Source: Marivita sp. (GTDB lineage: Bacteria; Pseudomonadota; Alphaproteobacteria; Rhodobacterales; Rhodobacteraceae). Taken from it: a stretch of 62,278 nt of DNA. Below the pieces are notes generated by a model. It was not told the origin of the DNA. It saw nothing but the letters and a program-made list of their open reading frames with translations, and searched no databases. Made by a program: the position numbers and the translations under genes. Within the stretch, counting starts at the first letter, position 1. Each line of letters begins with the position of its first letter. Of the stretch, positions 51,761 to 61,758 are shown in pieces. Location of the stretch: the NCBI RefSeq assembly GCF_020055675.1, contig NZ_JAIPUS010000018.1, positions 1 to 62,278 of the forward strand, written 5' to 3'.

Positions 51761-52357
51761 TCAGCGGGATGCCCGGCGCTCCATCTCGATGTTGAACAGA
51801 CGGTCCGCCAGTTGCTTGCGCTCAAGCGCGCCCAGGACAACCGTGGTTTGGCTGCCGCCATCGTCGGTGATGACCCACTGGCGCAGCTCGACCGGGTCGT
51901 TGGTGAACTTGAGCTCGATGCTGCCGTATTCCGGGTTCTCCGGGTCCTGCGCGGTCACCGTCGTGGCAGTGCCGTCATAACCGTGGGCCACCACCATGTT
52001 GGCGCGGGTCAGGTCGACGTTGCGGGCGAGGATCAGCCCCAGCGGGGTTCGGTTGAGCGGGTATGTGTTCGGCTCGCTGTTCAGCTTGCGGTCGAAGACC
52101 ACCACCGTGCCGTTGTTGGCCATCACAAGCGCCTGTTCCGGTGGGTTGTATTCGAAGCGCACCGTGCCGGGGCGGCGCAAATAAAGCGTGCCGGTCGAAA
52201 TCGTGTCGTCGGCGTTTATTTGGGTGAAGCTGCCTTCGGCGCTGGTCAGTTGGTTGAGATAATTGGACAGCGCCCCAAGGGAGAGCTGCTGGGCCTGCGC
52301 GGGCAGTGCCAACATCCATGCAAGCATGGTCACCAGGCCGATGAAAGGGAATCGCAT
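51761..52357 (-). CDS. lolA: Outer-membrane lipoprotein carrier protein LolA
   Basis: A 198-residue periplasmic chaperone that shuttles lipoproteins to the outer membrane. Signal peptide MRFPFIGLVTMLAWMLALPAQA is followed by a LolA domain with LTSAEGSFTQINADDTISTG near residue 37, LYLRRPGTVRFEYNPPEQAL near 57 and LKFTNDPVELRQWVITDDGG near 149. It is 103 bases downstream of ftsK on the same strand, as in many Rhodobacteraceae. Confidence 0.92.
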   Translation of the reverse strand: MRFPFIGLVTMLAWMLALPAQAQQLSLGALSNYLNQLTSAEGSFTQINADDTISTGTLYLRRPGTVRFEYNPPEQALVMANNGTVVVFDRKLNSEPNTYPLNRTPLGLILARNVDLTRANMVVAHGYDGTATTVTAQDPENPEYGSIELKFTNDPVELRQWVITDDGGSQTTVVLGALERKQLADRLFNIEMERRASR

Positions 52358-52406
52358 AGGGTTTGGTCCTGTCTGCTCGAAACGCGTTGGACCTTATATG
52401 GCGAAC

Positions 52407-52435
52407 CGGGCGCTGTTATGCGATAGCAGCGCCCG
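52407..52435 (-). other. Hairpin between ftsK and lolA
   Basis: CGGGCGCTG (52407-52415) pairs exactly with CAGCGCCCG (52427-52435). On the minus strand no T-run follows the stem, although TTTTT does on the plus strand where nothing is transcribed. It may partly separate ftsK from lolA expression or stabilise the ftsK 3' end. Confidence 0.45.
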
Positions 52436-52460
52436 TTTTTGTGACCGGATCGGCAGGTCC

Positions 52461-55394
52461 TTACTGCTCTGGCACCAGGATCTCGCGTTTTCCGACATGA
52501 TTGGCAGCCGAAACCACCCCTTCTTCCTCCATCTGCTCGACCAGTCGGGCGGCCTTGTTGTAGCCGATTGCCAGCTTGCGCTGGATATAGGAGGTGGAAC
52601 ATTTGCGGTCGCGCACAACGATGCCCACGGCCTGATCGTAAAGCGCGTCTTCGCCATCGGTGTTCCCGCCGGTATTCAGGCCAAGTACAGCGTCGATGTT
52701 GTCGGCTTTTTCGTCCTCGGGGCCTTGTACAACGCCGTTGACATATTCCGGCGGGCCGTAAGCCTTGAGGTGGGTGACGATCTCTTCGACCTCTTCGTCC
52801 GACACGAAAGGCCCGTGGCACCGGGTGATCCGGGCTCCGCCGGCCATATAGAGCATGTCGCCCTGCCCCAGCAATTGCTCGGCGCCCATTTCGCCAAGGA
52901 TGGTGCGGCTGTCGATCTTCGACGTCACCTGGAAGGAAATCCGCGTCGGGAAGTTCGCCTTGATCGTGCCGGTGATGACATCGACGGAGGGGCGCTGCGT
53001 GGCCATGATCAGGTGAATTCCGCTCGCCCGCGCCATCTGCGCCAGCCGCTGTATGCAGGCTTCGATCTCCTTGCCCGCGACCATCATCAGATCGGCCATC
53101 TCGTCCACGATGACGACGATATAGGGCATTTTGACCGGCTGGATTTCCTCGGTCTCGAAGATCGGCTCGCCGGTTTCGTCGTCAAAACCGGTCTGCACGG
53201 TGCGTTCGAACATTTCGTTCTTGCTCAGCGCGTCCGCCACGCGGCTGTTGTAGCCGTCGATATTGCGCACGCCCATCTTGGACATCTTGCGGTAGCGGTC
53301 TTCCATCTCGCCCACGACCCACTTGAGGGCGACAACCGCTTTCTTGGGGTCGGTGACCACGGGAGAAAGCAGATGCGGGATGCCATCATAGACGCTGAGT
53401 TCCAGCATCTTGGGGTCGATCATGACAAGGCGCAGATCCTGTGGGCTGAGCTTGTAGAGCAACGACAGGATCATGGTGTTGATCGCGACCGATTTCCCCG
53501 AGCCGGTGGTGCCTGCGATCAGCAGATGAGGCATCTTGGCAAGGTTTGCGACAATCGGGTCGCCACCTATGTCCTTGCCCAGCGCGAGCGGAAGCTTTTG
53601 TGTTCCGTCTCCGTAATCGCGCGTGGACAGAATTTCCCGGAAGGACACCATCTCGCGGTTTTCATTGGGCAGTTCGATCCCGATCACGCTGCGACCGGGC
53701 ACGGTGGACACGCGTGCAGACAGCGCGGACATCGACCGGGCGATGTCATCGGCGAGCCCGATCACGCGGGACGCCTTGAGACCCGGCGCGGGTTCCAGCT
53801 CGTACATGGTGACAACCGGGCCGGGGCGAACGCTCACGATCTCGCCCTTTACGCCGTAGTCATCAAGCACCGTTTCCAGCATGCGCGCGTTCTCTTCCAG
53901 CGCCTCGTCGCTGAGGTGGTGGCGTTCGATCGTGGAGGGGTCCATCAAGAGACCAAGCGGCGGCAATTCATAATCTGTCTGGGTGTCTTCGAATTGCAGG
54001 CTCGGCTGAGCCTCGGCCTTTGCACGCCTGGAGGGCTGAACCGGTTTGCGCTGTGGCTGTTGGACAACCTTGCGGGCGTCCGGGTCGGGCGCGGGTGGGC
54101 GCGGGATCGACGGGGCGGCCTGCGGTTCGGGGGCGGCATCGCCGTAATCGTCCCAATCGGTCATATCGTCCAGGGTATTCTCGTCCGGCGCGCCTGCATA
54201 GGCAGCCTGCGGCGCATAAGTGCCCGCGGTGACAGGCGGCTCGGCGCGCATCGCCGGTTCAGGACGTGCTGTCACGGGCGGCTCTGGCGGCAAGTCGGGA
54301 TTCGGCTTGAAGATCAGCGGGTCCGGGCCGCGGCCACGTCCTTTGGTCAACGGGGCGGCGACGGCGGAGGTCACAGACGGGTTGCTGCGCACGCGGGACT
54401 TGATCGCATCGGCAATCTTGGCGCGCACACGGTCGTCACCCGGCAGCGTTTCCGGCAAATCCCCTGTAGGCCACGTCTCGACCAGCTCTGGCTGCGGATC
54501 GGCGCGGCGCATGAGCGATGGCATCTTGGACAGGATGCCTGTTTTTTGCGGCATCTGCACCACGGGATGGGGGGTATCAGGCTGCGGATCGACCGTTTGC
54601 GGCGATGGCGCAGCGACGCGGGTGACACGGGGTTCGGCGGACTGCGCTGCGGCCCACTCTGCGGCATCGGCCTCGTCCTGCGCCCGCTGGGCGCGGCGGT
54701 CGGCGTTGCGCGCCTGCATGTCGCGCGCGGCAGAAATCGCACCGGATGCACCTTTGCCCAGAAGCGACAGCAGCGTGGCGTAAACCATGATCACACCAAC
54801 CACGAGAAAACGGGCCATGCGGGACAATTCAGCCTTGGTAAAGCCAAGCACGAAGGCGCCCATGATCAGAACCAGACCGCCCAGAAGCAACATCATCAGC
54901 TTGAGCGCGAATGTCGTGCCCAAAGGCAGGATCGTCAGGATCGCACCCATCATCATGTCGCCGAACAGACCACCAAGACCAAAGCTGTGGGTCCAGGCGG
55001 TGGTTTCAGGGACACCCGCGGCATAGACAGCCGCCAGGGCCACCCAGATCGGCGCGAAGATCAGGCAGGTCAGCGCGCGGTTTTCGCCCTTGTGCAGGGC
55101 AAGACGGGCGCCCCAGACCAGAAGGACCAGCGCAAGACCCCAGCTGGCCCAGCCGACAATCATGAACAAGGGGGCCGCGACCGACGCTCCGGCACGACCA
55201 AGCCAGTTTTGCACCGGGGCATCGGTGGCGGACAGCCAGCTCGGGTCGGCAGGCGAATAGGACCAGATCATCGAGGCCGCCAATGCGCCCAGCGCCATGA
55301 GCAAGAAGCCACCCAGTTCCTTGCCACGTTTTTCGATCGCAGCCTGCATGTTGCTGTCAAAGAGGGGGTCACGCCCCCGCGCCTGATATGCCAT
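52461..55394 (-). CDS. ftsK: DNA translocase FtsK
   Basis: A 977-residue septal DNA pump that clears the chromosome terminus during division. N-terminal membrane part (about residues 20-190: [49 protein letters not shown]-like region), a proline/acidic linker (200-480), then the motor with Walker [19 protein letters not shown] near 626 and [15 protein letters not shown] (Walker B). The winged gamma domain ends the protein ([20 protein letters not shown]). The start at 55394 has GAGG upstream, 11 bases after the aminotransferase stop. Confidence 0.95.
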   Translation of the reverse strand: MAYQARGRDPLFDSNMQAAIEKRGKELGGFLLMALGALAASMIWSYSPADPSWLSATDAPVQNWLGRAGASVAAPLFMIVGWASWGLALVLLVWGARLALHKGENRALTCLIFAPIWVALAAVYAAGVPETTAWTHSFGLGGLFGDMMMGAILTILPLGTTFALKLMMLLLGGLVLIMGAFVLGFTKAELSRMARFLVVGVIMVYATLLSLLGKGASGAISAARDMQARNADRRAQRAQDEADAAEWAAAQSAEPRVTRVAAPSPQTVDPQPDTPHPVVQMPQKTGILSKMPSLMRRADPQPELVETWPTGDLPETLPGDDRVRAKIADAIKSRVRSNPSVTSAVAAPLTKGRGRGPDPLIFKPNPDLPPEPPVTARPEPAMRAEPPVTAGTYAPQAAYAGAPDENTLDDMTDWDDYGDAAPEPQAAPSIPRPPAPDPDARKVVQQPQRKPVQPSRRAKAEAQPSLQFEDTQTDYELPPLGLLMDPSTIERHHLSDEALEENARMLETVLDDYGVKGEIVSVRPGPVVTMYELEPAPGLKASRVIGLADDIARSMSALSARVSTVPGRSVIGIELPNENREMVSFREILSTRDYGDGTQKLPLALGKDIGGDPIVANLAKMPHLLIAGTTGSGKSVAINTMILSLLYKLSPQDLRLVMIDPKMLELSVYDGIPHLLSPVVTDPKKAVVALKWVVGEMEDRYRKMSKMGVRNIDGYNSRVADALSKNEMFERTVQTGFDDETGEPIFETEEIQPVKMPYIVVIVDEMADLMMVAGKEIEACIQRLAQMARASGIHLIMATQRPSVDVITGTIKANFPTRISFQVTSKIDSRTILGEMGAEQLLGQGDMLYMAGGARITRCHGPFVSDEEVEEIVTHLKAYGPPEYVNGVVQGPEDEKADNIDAVLGLNTGGNTDGEDALYDQAVGIVVRDRKCSTSYIQRKLAIGYNKAARLVEQMEEEGVVSAANHVGKREILVPEQ

Positions 55395-55405
55395 CCTTCG
55401 CCTCT

Positions 55406-56596
55406 TTATTGGTCTTTGCTGCCATACAGGCAGTCCCTGATCTTCGTCAGGCCGCTTTCGGTTTCGTCTTTCGGGGCCACCATGGCGACCCGGATATACT
55501 GCGTGCCGGGATTGCCGGTCTCGGTGTCGCGCGACAGGTAGGCACCGGGCAGAACCCGAACGCCGGTTTCCTGCCAAAGCTTCAAAGCCGCCGCTTCACC
55601 GTCATCCACCGGCAACCACAGGAAGAACCCCGCCTGCGGTGACCGGTAGCCCGGCACATTGCCGAAGATGCGGTCGGCCAGCGCGTATTTCTCGGCATAA
55701 AGCGCGCGGTTTTCTTCGACATGCGTCTCGTCCCTCCACACCGCCTCGGCCACGGCCTGAAGCGGCAGGGGCAGAGGTGCGCCTGAATAGTTGCGCAATT
55801 GCTGGAGGCGCCGGATCGATTCGGGACCACCCGCCACGAAGCCCGACCGCAGACCCGGCAGGTTGGAGCGTTTGGACAGCGAATGGAAGATCAGCACGCG
55901 TTCGGGATCGGCCCCCATCTCCTGCACCACCTGCAAAGCGCCCACGGGCGGCATGTCGCGGTAGATCTCGGAGTAGCACTCGTCGGCGAGAATCCGGAAA
56001 TCGTGCTTTTCCGCCAGCGCGATCAGCCGTTCCCAATAGTCCCGGTCGGCCACGGCGCCCTGCGGATTGGCGGGTGAACAGACATAGGCCAGCGCGGTGC
56101 GGTTCAGGACGTCATCGGACAGGCCCTCGAAATCCGGCAGATGGCCCGTCGCTTCGGTCGCGTTGACGAACACCGGCTCCGCCGCGACCGAAATCGCCGA
56201 GATCAGGTAGACCTGGTAGAACGGGTTCGGCATCAGAACCACGGGCTGGGCCCCGTTCTTGGTTTCTGGACACAGCGCCATGCCAACGTTGTAGAGCCCC
56301 TCGCGCGTGCCATTCAGCGCCATGATCTGCGCGTCGGCATCAAGGACGACACCATAGCGCCGCTGCACCCAGTCGCGGATTGCGCCGCGCAGTTCGGGCG
56401 TGCCTTCGTTGGGCGGGTACTTGTTGAACCCGGCCATGTTCTGCATGAGGATCTCGGAGATCCACGCCGGAAAGGCGTGTTTCGGCTCTCCGATCGACAT
56501 GTGAATCACCGGCCCACCCGGTTCATGCACGTCCAACAGGGCGCGCAGACGCGGAAACGCATAGGCCGGAAGGTTTGAAAACCGGTCGGGAAACAT
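55406..56596 (-). CDS. Class I/II aminotransferase, DapC-like
   Basis: A 396-residue PLP enzyme. [13 protein letters not shown] near residue 32, [20 protein letters not shown] near 93, [20 protein letters not shown] near 166, [18 protein letters not shown] near 197, and the Schiff-base lysine in [17 protein letters not shown] near 231. The ending [14 protein letters not shown] supplies the carboxylate-binding Arg. The family includes succinyldiaminopimelate transaminase DapC of lysine synthesis. The start at 56596 (MFPDRFSN) fits better than 56617. Upstream of ftsK, same strand. Confidence 0.85.
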   Translation of the reverse strand: MFPDRFSNLPAYAFPRLRALLDVHEPGGPVIHMSIGEPKHAFPAWISEILMQNMAGFNKYPPNEGTPELRGAIRDWVQRRYGVVLDADAQIMALNGTREGLYNVGMALCPETKNGAQPVVLMPNPFYQVYLISAISVAAEPVFVNATEATGHLPDFEGLSDDVLNRTALAYVCSPANPQGAVADRDYWERLIALAEKHDFRILADECYSEIYRDMPPVGALQVVQEMGADPERVLIFHSLSKRSNLPGLRSGFVAGGPESIRRLQQLRNYSGAPLPLPLQAVAEAVWRDETHVEENRALYAEKYALADRIFGNVPGYRSPQAGFFLWLPVDDGEAAALKLWQETGVRVLPGAYLSRDTETGNPGTQYIRVAMVAPKDETESGLTKIRDCLYGSKDQ

Positions 56597-56706
56597 GCCA
56601 ATACTGCCTCTGATCAAGGGTCGTCAGCGCCCTCTTTGGGGGCAAATTACATAGGCGGGGCGGCGGCGTCCAGAAAAAGAGCGTGACGGTCAGCCTGTTG
56701 TGGCTT

Positions 56707-58035
56707 TCAGGCCAATGCCCGTTCCGCCGCCAGCCCAAGTCGCAACAACCGTCGTTCATCAAAGGGTTGCGCCATCAGTGACACCCCGCATGACGGCGTG
56801 CCGGTGGGCAGGGTCAGGGCACAGACCCCCATCAGGTTGCCGATGCGTGTGTTGCGCAGGGTCAGCAGATTTTCTGTGACGTAATAGTCACTGTCGGTCA
56901 TCAAACGGTCCACGTTCGGCGGCGTGATCGGGCATGTCGGGCAGAGCACCGCGTCGAATCCGGCTGTGGCCTGAAGATAGGTCGTCCGACAGCGTTCCAG
57001 AGTGTGCCAGGCGGCCACGTAATCGGCGGCGGAAAACGCCTTGCCGGATCGGAACCGCGCAAGGATCTCGGCGAACATCGCGTCCGGATTGGCCTCGATC
57101 ACGTCTTTCCAGGTGCCGTAGGCTTCGGCGCTGTAAAGGATCGCCGACAGCGCCATCGCGGTCTCGAGTTCGGGCACGGCAATGTCGACGATCTCGGCCC
57201 CGGCCTCCTTGAAACGCTGAACCGCGTGATCAAAGCCACTGCGCGGGTCGTCGCGCAGATCCTCCAGCGCCGTGGTGGTCAGACGCGCGAACCGCCGTCC
57301 CTTGAGATTGCCGGGCATCATGTCGATGGGGTTTTCGCCCTTCATGATGGCAAACAGCAGGGCGGCATCCTCGACCGATTTGCCCAAGGGACCAACGGTG
57401 TCGAAGTTCGCGGCCAACGGCACCGCGCCCTTGAGGCTGAGCACTCCGGCGGTGGTCTTGAGGCCCACAAGGTCGTTCCACGCGGAGGGGACACGGACCG
57501 ACCCGCCCGTGTCCGACCCGATGGCAGCGGGGGCAAGACCGAACGCGACCGAGGCGGCCGCCCCCGATGACGACCCGCCCGGCGCGTTGTCGGGGTCGTG
57601 GATGTTGGGGGATGTGGCGGTTCTGGGGTTCAGGCCCAGACCGGAAAACGCCAGCTCGCTCAGATGCGTCTTGCCAAGGCACACCAGCCCCCGGTGGGTG
57701 GCGGCTTGCAGAACCTCGGCATCGGTGTCGGGTGTCCGCCCGTCCAGCAGTTTGGATCCGGCTTCTGTCACCACGCCAGCGGTATCGAACAGGTCTTTCC
57801 AACTGATCGGAACACCGTCCAGCGGCGAGCGGCGCAGGTTCAAACGCGCCCGCTCCCGCGCAGCCTCGGCCTCGGCCAAAGCGCGTTCAGGGGTCAGGCG
57901 GGCGTAGATGCGGTCGCGATGTTCATGCGCGTCGATGGCATCGAGGTAGGTTCGGGTCAACGCGACCGGATCGATCTCTCCTGCGTCAATGCCGCGTCCA
58001 AGATCGGCGGCCGTCATATCCTGCCAGTCGGTCAT
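56707..58035 (-). CDS. Amidase signature family hydrolase
   Basis: A 442-residue Ser-Ser-Lys amidase. Catalytic Lys is in VPISWKDLFDTAG near residue 74, and the serine pair in PGGSSSGAAASVAFGLA with AIGSDTGGSVRVPSAWNDLV (about 145-180). Similar to indoleacetamide, mandelamide and GatA-like amidases; with no GatB/GatC nearby it is a stand-alone amidase of unknown substrate. The start at 58035 has GGGGAG eight bases upstream; the 74-codon extension into the divergent UbiH-like gene is rejected. Confidence 0.9.
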   Translation of the reverse strand: MTDWQDMTAADLGRGIDAGEIDPVALTRTYLDAIDAHEHRDRIYARLTPERALAEAEAARERARLNLRRSPLDGVPISWKDLFDTAGVVTEAGSKLLDGRTPDTDAEVLQAATHRGLVCLGKTHLSELAFSGLGLNPRTATSPNIHDPDNAPGGSSSGAAASVAFGLAPAAIGSDTGGSVRVPSAWNDLVGLKTTAGVLSLKGAVPLAANFDTVGPLGKSVEDAALLFAIMKGENPIDMMPGNLKGRRFARLTTTALEDLRDDPRSGFDHAVQRFKEAGAEIVDIAVPELETAMALSAILYSAEAYGTWKDVIEANPDAMFAEILARFRSGKAFSAADYVAAWHTLERCRTTYLQATAGFDAVLCPTCPITPPNVDRLMTDSDYYVTENLLTLRNTRIGNLMGVCALTLPTGTPSCGVSLMAQPFDERRLLRLGLAAERALA

Positions 58036-58123
58036 GCTTGTCTCCCCTGCCCTGTCATTTGGCGCGACGGTAGCGGCAGAGAAGCGCATGGACAATCCCG
58101 CCTGCGCCTCCATATCTCGGGAT

Positions 58124-59341
58124 ATGAACACGAGATCCGATATCCTTATCGTCGGCGGCGGCCTGAATGGTCCCATGCTGGCCCTGGCGGCGGCCCGGTC
58201 GGGCCTTCGCAGCACCGTCATCGACGCCCGCCCCGAAGGTGCCCGGCGCAGTGACAATTTCGATGGACGCTCCTATGCGCTTGCCCTCGCCTCTGTCCGA
58301 ATGCTCACAGCGCTGGGGCTGTGGGACGGGTTGAAAGCCGATGCGCAGCCGATGACCGAGATCAAGGTCAGCGACGGGCGCGCAGGCGATGCCGAGGTGT
58401 TTCTGGGTCTGCACTTTGACAGCGCGGAGATCGAAGAAGGCCCGATGGGCCATATGCTCGAAGACCGATATCTGCGGCGCGCGCTGCTCGAGGCGATGGC
58501 GGCAGAGCCTTTGGTGACGCATCTGGCCGGGGACTCGGTGGTGGATCAGACGGTCACGGCCTCGGGCGCGTCAGTGACACTGGCGTCGGGCGAAGTGGTA
58601 TCCGGGCGGTTGATCGTGGGCGCCGATGGACGCCAAAGCGGCACCGGTCAGCGCGCCGGCGTGCGCCGCACCGAATGGGATTATCCGCAGACCGCGCTGG
58701 TCTGCGCGATCGGGCATGAAAAGCCGCATGGCGGGGTCGCGCATCAGCTTTTCCTTCCCGCCGGGCCGTTGGCAATCCTGCCGCTCACCGGCAACCGCTC
58801 CTCGATTGTCTGGAGCGAGCGCACGGGTCTGGCGCAAGAGATCAATGCGCTGTCGGACGCGGATTACCTGACCGTGCTGCGCCCGCGTTTCGGCGATTTC
58901 CTGGGCGAGATTTCACTTGCAGGCGCACGGTTCACCTATCCGCTGGGGCTGACCGTGGCGAACCGCTTTGTCGCGGACAGGGTCGCGCTGGTGGGTGACG
59001 CGGCGCACGGGATGCACCCGATCGCAGGCCAAGGCTTGAACGCCGGTCTGCGCGATGTCGCAGCCCTGGCGCATGTGATCGGCCACGCGGTGCGGCGCGG
59101 CGAGGATTTTGCAAGCCCGCAGGTCCTGGCCCGCTACGAGCAATGGCGCAGGTTCGACACGGCAACGCTTCTGACTGCAACGGACTTGTTCAACCGCCTG
59201 TTTTCAAGCGACAACCCGATCCTGCGGGCAGGTCGCGATCTGGGCATGGCGGCGATCAACACCATGCCCGCTGCGCGACGGACCTTCATCCGAGAGGCGG
59301 CCGGATTGAACGGCGACCTGCCGGACCTGATGGCGGGCTGA
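58124..59341 (+). CDS. UbiH/UbiF/VisC-type FAD-dependent hydroxylase
   Basis: A 405-residue flavoprotein monooxygenase that hydroxylates the quinone ring in ubiquinone synthesis. SDILIVGGGLNGPMLALAAA near residue 5 is the FAD turn, RLIVGADGRQSGTGQ near 163 the DG motif, and DRVALVGDAAHGMHPIAGQG with LNAGLRDV (about 285-312) the GD motif of the family. The start at 58124 gives the family N-terminus. Which of the ring positions it acts on cannot be read. 88 bases separate it from the divergent amidase gene. Confidence 0.9.
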   Translation: MNTRSDILIVGGGLNGPMLALAAARSGLRSTVIDARPEGARRSDNFDGRSYALALASVRMLTALGLWDGLKADAQPMTEIKVSDGRAGDAEVFLGLHFDSAEIEEGPMGHMLEDRYLRRALLEAMAAEPLVTHLAGDSVVDQTVTASGASVTLASGEVVSGRLIVGADGRQSGTGQRAGVRRTEWDYPQTALVCAIGHEKPHGGVAHQLFLPAGPLAILPLTGNRSSIVWSERTGLAQEINALSDADYLTVLRPRFGDFLGEISLAGARFTYPLGLTVANRFVADRVALVGDAAHGMHPIAGQGLNAGLRDVAALAHVIGHAVRRGEDFASPQVLARYEQWRRFDTATLLTATDLFNRLFSSDNPILRAGRDLGMAAINTMPAARRTFIREAAGLNGDLPDLMAG

Positions 59342-59358
59342 CGCCCCGCTTGACGCCG

Positions 59359-60885
59359 CTACTGGATTCGCATTCCGTTCGCGAGGACATGCCCCTGTTC
59401 GTTGATCGTGAGCGACGATTTGAGGCTGTCCTCCCCGTCACCCGGCACAGCGAACATGCTCATCATCATGCGCGCGCCCATAGCGTCTTCCTCGGTGACA
59501 AGACCCATCGAAATCAGCTTGTCGATCAGCGCGTTCACCCCGTCAAACGTCAGTTCCACGGATCCTGTCGGGCGCGGAAAACCTCCAAAGGTCTCCATAT
59601 CCTCGTTATCGAAGGTGAATGATCCGGTCCCGCCCATTGTGGCGCCGGCAAGCTCGACGGTGAGATCGTTGAGCGTCAGCGCGTTCAATTCCCCCGGTGC
59701 CACCCGGGTTTCCTCGACCCGAGCCATGGCTTCGGGATCAAACAGGTTGACGCCGGGCGTGACCTTTCCGGTCAGGTCAAGCGCGATGGTGGCAGCGTCG
59801 CGCGGCAGGATCGTCTCTGGATCGATGATGTTCCAGATGACATCCGATAATTCGAACCCGCGGAGCGCAATACCCATCGCCATATCCTGCGGCGTGTCCG
59901 CCTCGGCGATCGGGGCAGTAAGGTTCAGCGCGGTTTCCGCCATCTTGAAATCCAATGGCACAGGCATCTCCGGACCCGACATCGAGACCGTTTGCCCGGT
60001 CGCGCCAAGGCTGTAGGACAACGCGGTGTCGTCCATCGAGAAATCCAGCGCGACCGAAGCGCTGCCGGTCGTCCCCGCGGTTGTTCCGTTATCTTCGGTG
60101 AAGGCGAATTGCGACTGCCCGTCTTCATAGCTCACGGACCCGTCGGCGGCAAACCCGCCGGCCGCAAGGCTTTGCGGATCACTGGAGTCGAATCCTTCGG
60201 GCAATGTGCTGTCACTCTCGGCGGCAAACGCCTCCATCGCCCCGGCCAGGATCATCGCCTCGCCACCATCGGGATTCGTAAACGCCAGATCATAACTGGC
60301 CGAGCCGGCTCGCGTATCCTGGACGATCTGCACCCCGTCCCTGGTATCGGCGACAATCTTGCCGGTGACATCATCGAACACGAGGTCGAACCGCGCATCC
60401 TCGCGGCTGATCTCCTTGCCATCTATCGCCAGGTCGATCAGCGACATTGTCAATTGGTTCGCAACAAATGCATAGGTCATGTTGCCGGGTTCGCCGGAAA
60501 CGACTGTTTCCATGGCGTCCGTGCCATAGCCCAGCATCATCGTGACCGGTGCATCGCCCTCGGGTGTCGCAGAGATCGAGATCGGGATGGCAGCGGGCAG
60601 GGTCATCAGGACCGACCCGTCTGCGGCCTCGATCAGATCGATCCCGTCCATCGTGATCCTGATGCGGCTGTCATCTTCGGCCCCTGAGTAGCGCAGGTCG
60701 ATGTCGGACACGGTCAGCCCGTCGTCATCGGGTATTTCCGTGGCGGTGACGGAATAGCCAAACCCTTTGAACGTGGATTCAAGGCTGGTCCAGACCTGCT
60801 GCGCGGTCAGTTCGGCCATTGCGGTGCCGGACGTCAGGCCCAAGGCAAGGACCACCCCCGAAGAAACGCGAACAAGACGATGCAT
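59359..60885 (-). CDS. DUF2125 family secreted protein
   Basis: A 508-residue protein with signal peptide MHRLVRVSSGVVLALGLTSG (cleavage near AMAELT), then a beta-rich repeat-like body: QQVWTSLESTFKGFGYSVTA near residue 29, YDLAFTNPDGGEAMILAGAM, SVALDFSMDDTALSYSLGAT, and near the C-terminus GSVELTFDGVNALIDKLISM. DUF2125 proteins are common in Alphaproteobacteria, with no known function; an envelope role is likely. The start at 60885 has AAAGGAA six bases upstream; the open frame to 61635 runs antisense to the SDR gene and is rejected. Confidence 0.85.
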   Translation of the reverse strand: MHRLVRVSSGVVLALGLTSGTAMAELTAQQVWTSLESTFKGFGYSVTATEIPDDDGLTVSDIDLRYSGAEDDSRIRITMDGIDLIEAADGSVLMTLPAAIPISISATPEGDAPVTMMLGYGTDAMETVVSGEPGNMTYAFVANQLTMSLIDLAIDGKEISREDARFDLVFDDVTGKIVADTRDGVQIVQDTRAGSASYDLAFTNPDGGEAMILAGAMEAFAAESDSTLPEGFDSSDPQSLAAGGFAADGSVSYEDGQSQFAFTEDNGTTAGTTGSASVALDFSMDDTALSYSLGATGQTVSMSGPEMPVPLDFKMAETALNLTAPIAEADTPQDMAMGIALRGFELSDVIWNIIDPETILPRDAATIALDLTGKVTPGVNLFDPEAMARVEETRVAPGELNALTLNDLTVELAGATMGGTGSFTFDNEDMETFGGFPRPTGSVELTFDGVNALIDKLISMGLVTEEDAMGARMMMSMFAVPGDGEDSLKSSLTINEQGHVLANGMRIQ

Positions 60886-61005
60886 GGAATTTCCTTTGAC
60901 ACAGATTGCATCCATACCTTCGAACGCTTGCTCGGCCGGGTCAAGTGGGTGGACGCTGGCTGCTGTCCGCAGTAGCAGTGAGATGACCAGAACGGAGGAT
61001 GTCAC

Positions 61006-61758
61006 ATGACCGATTTGACCGGAAAGACCGCTCTCATCACCGGGGCCAGCCGTGGCATCGGGGCGGAGGCTGCACGGGCGTTCGCGGACGCCGGCGCCAA
61101 TGTTGCGCTTGTTGCGCGCTCGGCTGACAGCATTGCCGATCTCGCCGGAGACATCGGCTCCCGCGCCGTCGCGATTCCCTGCGACATTAGCCGCTTCTGG
61201 GAAATGGAACAGGCTGTCGAAAACTGCGTAACGGCCTTTGGCGGGCTTGATATCCTGGTCAACAACGCGGGCGTGATCGACCCGATCTCGCGAATAGAGG
61301 AGGTCGATCCCGAAGCCTGGGGGCAGGCGATCGACATCAATCTCAAGGGCGTTTTCCACGGAATACGCGCCGCGTTGCCAGTGATGCAACACGCCGGCGG
61401 CGGTACCATTCTGACCGTGAGTTCCGGCGCGGCGCATGGCCCGGTGGAGGCATGGTCGCATTACTGCGCGTCCAAGGCGGGCGCCGCAATGCTGACCATG
61501 TGCCTGCACAAGGAAATGGGCGAAAAGGGCATTCGCGCAATGGGGCTGTCGCCGGGCACCGTCGCGACGCAGATGCAAAAAGAGATAAAGGCCAGCGGCA
61601 TAAACCCGGTGAGCCAGCTTGATTGGTCCGAGCATATCCCGGCCGACTGGCCGGCCCGTGCGCTGCTGTGGATGTGCGGACCCGAGGCGGATGGCTTCGC
61701 CGGATCGGAAATTTCGCTCCGGGACGAGAGCATCCGGCAGAAGGTTGGCCTGACGTGA
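61006..61758 (+). CDS. Short-chain dehydrogenase/reductase (classical SDR)
   Basis: A 250-residue NAD(P)-dependent oxidoreductase. TALITGASRGIGAEAARAFA near residue 8 is the TGxxxGxG turn, ILVNNAGV near 83, and the catalytic Ser-Tyr-Lys read as TVSSGAAHGPVEAWSHYCAS then K (about 137-158). PGTVATQM near 183 follows. Substrate is unknown. The next crotonase gene overlaps it by GTGA, so the pair may act on an acyl-CoA or hydroxyacyl compound. Confidence 0.9.
   Translation: MTDLTGKTALITGASRGIGAEAARAFADAGANVALVARSADSIADLAGDIGSRAVAIPCDISRFWEMEQAVENCVTAFGGLDILVNNAGVIDPISRIEEVDPEAWGQAIDINLKGVFHGIRAALPVMQHAGGGTILTVSSGAAHGPVEAWSHYCASKAGAAMLTMCLHKEMGEKGIRAMGLSPGTVATQMQKEIKASGINPVSQLDWSEHIPADWPARALLWMCGPEADGFAGSEISLRDESIRQKVGLT

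Noticed and set aside
52263-55541. Very long plus-strand open frame across ftsK
   Set aside because: Antisense shadow of ftsK caused by high GC; composition is rich in His, Arg and Gly with no domain, while the minus strand shows all FtsK motifs.
59359-61635. Full-length 758-codon frame as one protein
   Set aside because: Its first 250 codons lie antisense to the SDR gene. The signal peptide and ribosome-binding site place the real start at 60885.
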